The notes under the pieces: generated by a model
Seen by the model: the letters and a program-made list of their open reading frames with translations, nothing else
What the model was told of the DNA's origin: nothing
Databases searched by the model: none
Shown: positions 7,096 through 13,523 of the stretch, piece by piece
Position numbering within the stretch: position 1 is the first letter of the stretch
Layout of the letters: each line of letters starts with the position of its first letter
Position numbers and translations under genes: made by a program
DNA from: an uncultured Marvinbryantia sp.
Lineage (GTDB): Bacteria; Bacillota; Clostridia; Lachnospirales; Lachnospiraceae
Assembly: GCF_905201705.1 (NCBI RefSeq)
Contig: NZ_CAJKOX010000062.1
Span: forward strand, 1-16,780
Length of the DNA: 16,780 nt
Reading direction: 5' to 3'

Positions 7096-7236
7096 GATTT
7101 TCGGATATTCGTAAACTACAAGACAAAGCTAAAACTTCATATACTCTAAGCACAAGGAGGCCTCGGTTTGACTATGAATAACAGTTTGGCAGAAGTACAC
7201 TCGGAGCTTGTTTCGGAGTGGTCTGAGGAGAATTCT

Positions 7237-7628
7237 ATGAAATCATTACTTGAAAACAAATTGTACGATTGGCTGACTACTGCATGTCAGCTAATCGTGC
7301 TTGGCTTTTTATTTTTATTTTTATTTACGAGTATCCCTCTTATCACTTCAGGGGCTTCTTTGACGGCGCTTTATCATTGTATCTCGCGCGGTCACACACA
7401 AACTTCCGCTCACACCTGCGCGCTTCATTTACGGCAGTTCTTCTGCTTTCTGTGCGCCTGATGGCAGGTCACATCAAAGAAACTTTCATCTTATTATTTA
7501 CAATGGCCGGCGCCTGCCTCATCGTCTTCCTGGTTCCCGGACTTTTCGTCCTTTTTCCCGGAATCCTCTGCGGCATCGCCAGCCATCTGATTGAGCCTGA
7601 TTTAAAAGAGGCTCTTGCTATTGATTAA
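7237..7628 (+). pseudogene. YesL-like DUF624 membrane protein, middle deleted and frameshifted
   Basis: ATG 7237 with GAGGAG at 7225-7230 starts MKSLLENKLYDWLTTACQLI, followed by a hydrophobic helix and SIPLITSGASLTALYHCIS, a clear match to the N-terminus of the YesL/DUF624 family. That frame then turns to low-complexity sequence and stops at 7459-7461. A second frame continues with RASFTAVLLLSVRLMAGHIK, a hydrophobic helix rich in F, L, V and P, and SHLIEPDLKEAL, which is the family's C-terminal end. About 90 of roughly 210 residues from the middle are absent. The helix also carries three copies of TTTTTA (7306-7323). YesL-type proteins are often encoded in plant-polysaccharide utilisation loci, fitting the neighbourhood. 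Its stop codon overlaps the stop of the convergent GH43 gene. Confidence 0.78.
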
Positions 7629-9247
7629 TCCAGTTCTTTATAGTCAAAACTGCGGAATTCTGCTGTCTGATCGTATCCGGAGTAGTCCACGCATGCCATG
7701 CCGACAAATGCTCCGGTGAAGAATCCACCGTATGACTGGAGTACGTAATCATCGGACAATACAGCGGCATCCAGTGTGCCCGGAATCTCTGTATAGTTCT
7801 TTCCGTCAAAGGAATACTCGTAGCTGTAAGACTGCTTTCTTACTTTTGTGCGAAGCCATACAAATTCAACATCATCCGGTACCGGAATCGCATCGTCGCG
7901 AAGGAACGAACGATATCCGCCACGATTGCACTCTGCCACTTCGATCACGCGGCCATTTTTCTCATTCCACGTAACGAAAGCGAATGACCAGTGCTTATCA
8001 TTGTAAAAATTTGTCAATCCAGCCATCTGCTGATAGTTGAACGGATCAAATTTCACTTTCACTTCGGCATCAAAGTTAAATGCCTGCCAGCGTTTTGCCA
8101 CCAACGAAAGCTCATGCTTATTGCAGAGGGATCCTTTTCCGACCAATGTCAGCCTGCCATCCCCTGTCGTACCCATTTCCTCGGTAAATGGTACGCGGAG
8201 GGTATTCCACTCATCATGAAGTTTTGGTGTGTCAAATTCATCATGCATCGAATGATCTGCCGGTGCTTCTGTCAAGATTGCATCTTTCGGCGCATCCACA
8301 AGCACTTTTCCGCCATGTCCGCCCTCGATACGAGGCCAGCCTTCTTCATCCCAGTATACTTTCTGAATTGCCGTCTCACGGCCAAGTGGACACCAGCCGC
8401 GTGGGTCGATCGAACTTTCATTTTCGTGGTGCCACGGTCTTCCACACAAACTTGCATAATACCACTCACCGCCGGGAGTCTCTACGAGAGCACCATGTCC
8501 CTGCTTCTGGATCTCAAGTTCCGGCGTATCAAAGTTTGTAATAAACGGATCACCAGGCTCTGTCTCAAAACTCAACGTATCTAACGTCTTTGAACGAGCT
8601 ACTACTTCCTGATGTGTCCAAACGGTTCCACCCTGTGCAGCAAACAGATAATAATATCCGTTGATCTTATACAAATGTGGTCCCTCAACCAGTTTAACGT
8701 CCGTTCCGGCGTAGATCGTACGTGCTGTCTCCGGTTTTAATTTCATTGTCTCTGTGTCAAATTCTGTCACTGTAATACCGTCAAAAGCATGGTGGTATTC
8801 GCGATGATCCCATGTCTGCTGAACAAGGTATTTGCGTCCGTCATCATCATGGAACAACGATGCGTCAAATCCCACACCATTGACACGGATCGGATCCGAC
8901 CATGGTCCGCGGATATCTTCTGCAGTCGTCAGATAATTGATCATATCTTTGAACGGTCCTTCGGTTACTTTTACATCCGTATAAATCAGCCAGAATTTTC
9001 CATCTGCATAGGAAAGATCCGGCGCCCAGATACCTCCCGATGACGGATTTCCTTTCATATCAAGCAATGTCGTCGTGGACAATGCGGATGGAAGAAGATT
9101 CCAATGTACTAAATCTTTTGACTCGTGCAGACGAACTCCCGGAAACCACTCAAACGTAGAGTTCGCAATGTAATATGTATCATCCACACGGATAATGGAT
9201 GGATCTGCATTAAATCCCGGCAAAACAGGATTTTTAATCTGCAACAT
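7625..9247 (-). CDS. Beta-xylosidase, glycoside hydrolase family 43 (subfamily 11-like)
   Basis: This 540-residue enzyme is predicted to release D-xylose from the non-reducing end of xylo-oligosaccharides with inversion; many relatives also cleave terminal alpha-L-arabinofuranose. The N-terminal five-bladed beta-propeller (about 1-320) starts NPVLPGFNADPSI and has the three GH43 acidic residues: base D15, the pKa-tuning D128 in GFDAS and acid E188 in LVEGPH. STFEWFPGVRLHESKDLVHW and GGIWAPDLSY are typical of this subfamily (Selenomonas SXA type). The C-terminal beta-sandwich (about 330-540) is the domain that closes the active site in such enzymes. There is no signal peptide, so it acts in the cytoplasm. 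AAGGAGG lies nine bases before the start. The AraC regulator gene is upstream on the same strand, 148 bases away, with a predicted promoter between. Confidence 0.95.
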   Translation of the reverse strand: MLQIKNPVLPGFNADPSIIRVDDTYYIANSTFEWFPGVRLHESKDLVHWNLLPSALSTTTLLDMKGNPSSGGIWAPDLSYADGKFWLIYTDVKVTEGPFKDMINYLTTAEDIRGPWSDPIRVNGVGFDASLFHDDDGRKYLVQQTWDHREYHHAFDGITVTEFDTETMKLKPETARTIYAGTDVKLVEGPHLYKINGYYYLFAAQGGTVWTHQEVVARSKTLDTLSFETEPGDPFITNFDTPELEIQKQGHGALVETPGGEWYYASLCGRPWHHENESSIDPRGWCPLGRETAIQKVYWDEEGWPRIEGGHGGKVLVDAPKDAILTEAPADHSMHDEFDTPKLHDEWNTLRVPFTEEMGTTGDGRLTLVGKGSLCNKHELSLVAKRWQAFNFDAEVKVKFDPFNYQQMAGLTNFYNDKHWSFAFVTWNEKNGRVIEVAECNRGGYRSFLRDDAIPVPDDVEFVWLRTKVRKQSYSYEYSFDGKNYTEIPGTLDAAVLSDDYVLQSYGGFFTGAFVGMACVDYSGYDQTAEFRSFDYKELD

Positions 9248-9280
9248 AACTGTATGCCTCCTTACTGTTAATCTATCTCT

Positions 9281-9308
9281 ATCATACAGGAAAATGTGGG
9301 ATTTGCAA
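9281..9308 (-). promoter_or_regulatory. Predicted promoter of the GH43 beta-xylosidase gene
   Basis: On the minus strand TTGCAA (complement of 9303-9308) and TATGAT (complement of 9281-9286) are 16 bases apart, about 35 bases before the ribosome binding site region of the GH43 gene. It would let GH43 be transcribed apart from the upstream AraC gene. No clear operator repeat was found beside it. Confidence 0.5.
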
Positions 9309-9395
9309 TGGGAAAAAGAAGAAAAAGAAGAATTTATACATGTTCTGATAAAATTTTATGCGGTCTTGGAAGAATGTATGCCGGTGGATGAGAAC

Positions 9396-10253
9396 TTACG
9401 GAAAAGATTCTGCAACCGGATGATTTCGATTAATCTTCTCAAACTCCCTTCCGCCCAGGGTATTGTGGGTGAGAAGTCTTTTGTTGCTTCCCGATGATGC
9501 ATTTTTCCGGTATTGTCCAGGGGTACAGCCGTTATGCTGACGGAACTGTCTGCAGAAATGCTCTACATTATTATACCCACATTGCTCGGAAATGTCGCGG
9601 ATGGAGTATTCGCTGCACTCTAATAAATCCTGTGCACGGCGCAGACGTCCTTCGATGACATTGTCCATGCAGGAGGAGCCAAATTTGCGGTGATAGAGAG
9701 TCTGAAGATGACTGGGACTTAAGTGAAGCTTCGCAGCCATCATGTTTATATTCCATGGAAGCTGAGGATTATTGTAGATCATCTTATGCAATGCAACCAG
9801 CTCATGATCGTGAATACCTGGGGACTCATTCTGGATTCCTTCTCTTAATTTGGAGAACAGAACCCGCAGCAGGTGAGTAATGTTTGCTTCGCTTTCAGAG
9901 GAGAAAAAGGCGGACTCCCAGGTTAGTAATTTAAAAAGCTGATGACAGTATTCCGGATCTGTTACGGGAAATGGGGTATTTGTTAACGGAAACAGCTTCA
10001 CGAAGGAGTGATCGGAACGAAAACGAATCCAGTCATTCCGGTATTCTTCACCGGCAGCACGGTAATAAATCCTGCTTCCTGGTGTATACAGAATAGCAGA
10101 ATTGGCGGCTGTCCGTATTAGTCTTCCGTCTATGAGCAGCTCCGAGGGAGAGTCGAAAAGAAGCAGAAGATAGCCTGTAAAGCCATTCGGAACATCATAT
10201 ATAAAATCTGAGGGGTGAACGGCACTGTAGCCGACAAATTCAATTTCAGTCAT
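9396..10253 (-). CDS. AraC-family transcriptional regulator
   Basis: This is a 285-residue cytoplasmic DNA-binding protein, likely the sugar-responsive activator of this locus. The N-terminal half (about 1-140) is a beta-rich cupin-like sensor with LYTPGSRIYYRA and NDWIRFRS, usual in AraC-type sugar sensors. The C-terminal half (about 155-250) has the two helix-turn-helix units: WNINMMAAKLHLSPSHLQTL, then YSIRDISEQCGYNNVEHFCR and FRQHNGCTPGQYRK. The last 35 residues, beyond the point where most family members end, are a polar tail that may be a run-on. ATG at 10251-10253 (minus strand) has GGAG seven bases upstream. It is divergent from the GH39 gene and upstream of GH43 on the same strand, so both arms are natural targets. 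The inducer is probably xylose, arabinose or their oligomers (inference). Confidence 0.92.
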   Translation of the reverse strand: MTEIEFVGYSAVHPSDFIYDVPNGFTGYLLLLFDSPSELLIDGRLIRTAANSAILYTPGSRIYYRAAGEEYRNDWIRFRSDHSFVKLFPLTNTPFPVTDPEYCHQLFKLLTWESAFFSSESEANITHLLRVLFSKLREGIQNESPGIHDHELVALHKMIYNNPQLPWNINMMAAKLHLSPSHLQTLYHRKFGSSCMDNVIEGRLRRAQDLLECSEYSIRDISEQCGYNNVEHFCRQFRQHNGCTPGQYRKNASSGSNKRLLTHNTLGGREFEKINRNHPVAESFP

Positions 10254-10300
10254 CTGGAATCTCCGTTCTGATACATCAGAGGATATATCAATTTTCTTAT

Positions 10301-10329
10301 AGTATAAATCATTGGAAACTTTAGATCAA
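10301..10329 (-). promoter_or_regulatory. Predicted promoter of the AraC regulator gene
   Basis: On the minus strand TTGATC (complement of 10324-10329) and TATACT (complement of 10301-10306) are separated by 17 bases. The -35 box falls within the spacer of the predicted GH39 promoter on the other strand, so the two polymerases could not bind at once. Confidence 0.5.
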
Positions 10330-10340
10330 TGCGATATTAT
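10312..10340 (+). promoter_or_regulatory. Predicted promoter of the GH39-GH43-GH51 operon
   Basis: TTGGAA (10312-10317) and TATTAT (10335-10340) are 17 bases apart. Transcription would begin near 10347 and leave a leader of about 100 bases that includes the hairpin at 10358-10409. The -35 box is imperfect, as expected for a promoter needing an activator such as the divergent AraC protein. Confidence 0.45.
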
Positions 10341-10357
10341 CAGATTAATATGGCAAT

Positions 10358-10409
10358 CGTCATCAGAGAGCTGCGGATCGTGCAGCGGTCAGACATCTGA
10401 TGCGTGACG
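10358..10409 (+). promoter_or_regulatory. Long interrupted inverted repeat in the GH39 leader
   Basis: Three nested arms pair: CGTC (10358-10361) with GACG (10406-10409), ATCAGA (10362-10367) with TCTGAT (10396-10401), and GCTGC (10370-10374) with GCAGC (10382-10386). There is no T tract after it, so it is not a classical terminator. It could be an operator for the AraC regulator, or an RNA structure in the leader. It ends about 25 bases before the GH39 ribosome binding site. Confidence 0.4.
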
Positions 10410-10445
10410 GCATAGGAACATGATTTAGAAGAAGGAGATACATGC

Positions 10446-12002
10446 ATGGTAAATTTGGGTGGAGCAACAGAGAATGACAGAAAAAAGATCGTGATTACAA
10501 AGGATTCAAAGGCCTTTTTTCACAATAATGTAGATTATTGTGTGGGAACCGGAAGAATGGGGCTTGCATTGACAGAAGAATATCAGGAGGAGCTGCGCCT
10601 GGTTCAAAAGGAAATCGGATTTAAGCATATCCGGGGACATGGATTATTCTGTGATGATATGGCGATTTTTCAGACCTATGAGGAGGATGGTAAGGTAAGG
10701 GTCGAGTACAACTATACTTATCTGGATAGAGTAATGGATGCCTATAAGAAGGTGGGGCTGAGACCTTTTCTTGAACTGGGTTTTATGCCTAAAAAGTTGG
10801 CAAGTGGAAGCCAGACTATCTTTTACTGGCAGGGAAATACCACTCCTCCAAAAGATTATGATATGTGGTGTAATATGGTGCATTCATTGCTTCGGCATCT
10901 GATGGAACGCTATGGAGAAGAGGAAGTTATTCAATGGCCCATTGAAGTATGGAACGAGCCCAATCTTTGCGGCTTCTGGGAAAATGCGGATATGCAGGAA
11001 TATTTTAAGCTGTTCCATAGAACCTTTGATGCCATAAAGGAAGTGAATCCGGGATTCCGTGTAGGAGGCCCTGCTGTTTGTGGAGGAACGGATGAGAAAT
11101 GGATTCAGGCATTTATGGAATATTGCCATGAGAATCACATACCTGTGGATTTCGTAACCAGACATCATTACACCATTGATCCGCCGGAATGTATTGGACA
11201 TTATGCATATTCTGAACTGATGAAGGCAGAGGACGGCTTTGCCAATTTAAAAACAACCAGAGATATTATTGACAGTTTCCCGGAATATAAGGGTCTGCAG
11301 ATTCATATCACGGAGTTCAACAGCTCCTATACTCCTCAGGGCGTCATTCATGATACAAACCTGAATGCGGCCCTTATAGCACAGCAGCTTTCCAGATTGG
11401 GAGATGTGAATGAATCCTATTCCTACTGGACATTTGGTGATGTGTTTGAAGAGCTGGGAGTTCCTTTTACACCATTCCACGGCGGCTTTGGACTGGTTGC
11501 CAATGGCTGTATTACAAAGCCGACCTTCTGGACATTTGCTTTTTACAAAAAGCTGAAGGAAAGTGAAGCCAATTGCGTATATAAGGATGACAATATTGTC
11601 GTTTTGAAACGAGCAAACGGTGATTATCTAGGTGTAGCCTGGAATATTGCCCGTAAAAGTACAGAACAGGGTAAAGAAAAAATGCTGTTGGAGTTTACAT
11701 TTCCGGCTGAACAGGAGGAGTACTGCTTCCTGACTAAGACGGTAGATGAGGAAACATGTAATCCTTTGAAGGTATGGCATGATATGGGAGAACCTGCCAA
11801 TCTGAGTGAGGAACAGACGAAGCTGATTCGGGAATCATCCAGACCTTTTGTAAAAACAGAGCGTAAAAAGCAGGAGGACGGAAATATCTGCATAGAGCTT
11901 CCTGTAAACGAAAACGGTGTGGTTTATTTCGAACTGAATGCCGGAAAGGTGAATCCGGATCGAGGATATGACTATGATCGTGTGGTCAGCTTGAAGGCTT
12001 AA
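10446..12002 (+). CDS. Beta-xylosidase, glycoside hydrolase family 39
   Basis: This 518-residue retaining glycosidase is predicted to cut xylose from the non-reducing end of xylo-oligosaccharides in the cytoplasm; no signal peptide is present. The (beta/alpha)8 barrel shows the clan GH-A residues: acid/base E171 in IEVWNEPNLCGFW and nucleophile E290 in ITEFNSSY. HIRGHGLFCDD (61-71), TRHHY (239-242 region) and YWTFGDVFEELG are also family-typical. The C-terminal quarter is a beta-rich domain. Length is near the 500 residues usual for the family. Two ATGs overlap the ribosome binding region, at 10442 and 10446; only 10446 is in the long frame, and AGAAGGAGA lies just upstream. It is the first gene of the plus-strand operon, divergent from the AraC gene. 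Confidence 0.95.
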   Translation: MVNLGGATENDRKKIVITKDSKAFFHNNVDYCVGTGRMGLALTEEYQEELRLVQKEIGFKHIRGHGLFCDDMAIFQTYEEDGKVRVEYNYTYLDRVMDAYKKVGLRPFLELGFMPKKLASGSQTIFYWQGNTTPPKDYDMWCNMVHSLLRHLMERYGEEEVIQWPIEVWNEPNLCGFWENADMQEYFKLFHRTFDAIKEVNPGFRVGGPAVCGGTDEKWIQAFMEYCHENHIPVDFVTRHHYTIDPPECIGHYAYSELMKAEDGFANLKTTRDIIDSFPEYKGLQIHITEFNSSYTPQGVIHDTNLNAALIAQQLSRLGDVNESYSYWTFGDVFEELGVPFTPFHGGFGLVANGCITKPTFWTFAFYKKLKESEANCVYKDDNIVVLKRANGDYLGVAWNIARKSTEQGKEKMLLEFTFPAEQEEYCFLTKTVDEETCNPLKVWHDMGEPANLSEEQTKLIRESSRPFVKTERKKQEDGNICIELPVNENGVVYFELNAGKVNPDRGYDYDRVVSLKA

Positions 12003-12063
12003 ACTAGTAATTTGCTTTATGAAACAATGTACATGAATTAGGCTTGCAAAGGAGGATATCAAA

Positions 12064-13461
12064 GTGAAAAAACAAGCGTTTAACCCATATTTACCGTCCT
12101 GGGAGTATATTCCGGACGGAGAACCTTATGTTTTTGGCGATCGCGTATATGTTTACGGATCCCATGATTACTTTAACGGATATGTTTTCTGCATGGGAGA
12201 CTATGTGTGCTGGTCAGCTCCGGTCGATGACCTGGGCAACTGGAGATATGAGGGTGTGATTTATCCGAAGACAGCCGATCCGCTGAACCCGGAAGGCAAA
12301 ATGTGTCTGTATGCCCCGGATGTTACGGTGGGACCGGACGGAAGGTACTATCTTTATTACGTGTTGGACAAGGTTTCGGTAGTTTCAGTTGCTGTATGTG
12401 ATACTCCGGCAGGAAAGTATGAATTTTATGGCTATGTTCATTATGAAGATGGCACACGTCTGGGCGAAAAGGAAGGTGATGAGCCCCAGTTTGACCCGGG
12501 GGTTCTGACGGAAGGAGATGTGACATATCTTTATACCGGATTTTGCGGAAAAGGTGATAAATCCCGTACCGGAGCTATGGCTACGGTGTTGGGAGCAGAT
12601 ATGCTGACGATCAGGGAAGCTCCGGTGTTTGTGGCCCCCGGTTGTGAATATGGTGCCGGTACCGGATTTGAGGGACATGAGTTTTTTGAGGCATCTTCCA
12701 TCCGTAAAGTAGGTGACACCTATTATTTTGTCTATTCATCCATATTAATGCACGAATTATGTTATGCCACCAGCAAGAATCCTACCAGGGACTTTGTCTA
12801 TGGCGGAGTTATTGTCAGCAATTGTGATCTGCACATCGATACCTACAAGCCGGCAAATATGCCAACAGCTTACGGTGCCAATAATCACGGAAGTATTGTG
12901 CAGATCGGAGAGGACTGGTACATTTTTTATCACAGGCATACCAATAATACCTACTACAGCAGACAGGGATGTGCCGAAAAGCTGCAGATTATGCCGGACG
13001 GCAGTATTCCACAGGTAGAAATTACCTCCTGCGGTTTAAATGGAGGTCCGCTTGAGGGTAAAGGCGAATACCCCGCTTATCTTGCATGCAATCTGTTTAC
13101 CGATACCCCATCAGTTTATGTGGGCGAAGGGAATTTTCCACGAGTAATGCAGGACGGCAGGGATGGAGACGAAGAAGTTGGATATATTGCCAATATTACA
13201 GATTCAACTACCATCGGCTTCAAATATTTTGACTGCCATGATATTCGTGAAATCAGTATTTGGACCCGGGGCTATGCAGATGGCACTTTTGAAGTAAAGA
13301 CAGCATGGGATGGAGAGGTACTGGCGACATTAGAGGTTCAATATACCAATGTCTGGGAAAAGTATACCGCACCGGTTACGATTCCGGATGGAATACAGGC
13401 GCTTTACCTGACCTATCGCGGTAACGGAAATGCTGCATTAAGATCATTTGAGTTATCATAA
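12064..13461 (+). CDS. Glycoside hydrolase family 43-type enzyme, probable arabinofuranosidase or xylosidase, with C-terminal beta-sandwich
   Basis: This is a 465-residue cytoplasmic glycosidase with a beta-propeller domain (about 1-340). It begins FNPYLPSWEYIPDGEPYVFG, a variant in which the usual A-D-P around the catalytic base is replaced by P-D-G-E-P (candidate base D18). LYAPDVTVGPDGRYYLYY (82-99), QFDPGVL with candidate modulator D144, and HEFFEASSIRK with candidate acid E209 follow the GH43 order. The NNHGSIVQIGEDWYIFYHRH segment is typical of the arabinofuranosidase/xylosidase branch. The last 100 residues form a CBM6-like beta-sandwich without a recognisable ligand site. The start is GTG 12064, eight bases after AAAGGAGG; no better start exists. 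It lies 61 bases after GH39 and 62 bases before GH51, in the same operon. The exact linkage cut is uncertain. Confidence 0.88.
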   Translation: MKKQAFNPYLPSWEYIPDGEPYVFGDRVYVYGSHDYFNGYVFCMGDYVCWSAPVDDLGNWRYEGVIYPKTADPLNPEGKMCLYAPDVTVGPDGRYYLYYVLDKVSVVSVAVCDTPAGKYEFYGYVHYEDGTRLGEKEGDEPQFDPGVLTEGDVTYLYTGFCGKGDKSRTGAMATVLGADMLTIREAPVFVAPGCEYGAGTGFEGHEFFEASSIRKVGDTYYFVYSSILMHELCYATSKNPTRDFVYGGVIVSNCDLHIDTYKPANMPTAYGANNHGSIVQIGEDWYIFYHRHTNNTYYSRQGCAEKLQIMPDGSIPQVEITSCGLNGGPLEGKGEYPAYLACNLFTDTPSVYVGEGNFPRVMQDGRDGDEEVGYIANITDSTTIGFKYFDCHDIREISIWTRGYADGTFEVKTAWDGEVLATLEVQYTNVWEKYTAPVTIPDGIQALYLTYRGNGNAALRSFELS

Positions 13462-13523
13462 TCTATGTTATTGCATATACAGGTAGTGATCAAAACTCTT
13501 GGAATGTAAAAAAGGAGCCTACA

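Larger units (their letters stand above)
6898..7236. other. Gene-free stretch between the DUF4143 and YesL remnants
   Basis: About 340 bases hold no supported gene. They contain the predicted promoter (6946-6974), the terminator (7054-7095), the near-repeat AGTTATTAACTTT / AGTTTGCTAACTTT at about 7000 and 7040, and a strong AGGAGG (7154-7159) followed by in-frame TTG/ATG codons at 7168/7174 that lead without a stop into the YesL remnant. Nothing else is recognised. Confidence 0.6.

Noticed and set aside
7117..7145. Possible second promoter for the YesL remnant (TATACT at 7140-7145)
   Set aside because: The -10 box is good, but the sequence at the -35 position (TACAAG) is poor.
7306..7323. 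Three copies of TTTTTA as a possible phase-variable repeat
   Set aside because: The unit is six bases, so copy-number change would keep the frame, and the gene is already broken elsewhere.
9294..9497. Plus-strand open frame (about 67 codons, EEFIHVLIKFYAVLEECMPV and on) between the GH43 and AraC genes
   Set aside because: It looks somewhat protein-like, but it has no good ribosome binding site, overlaps the GH43 promoter and runs antisense through the last third-kilobase end of the AraC gene. Chance is more likely.
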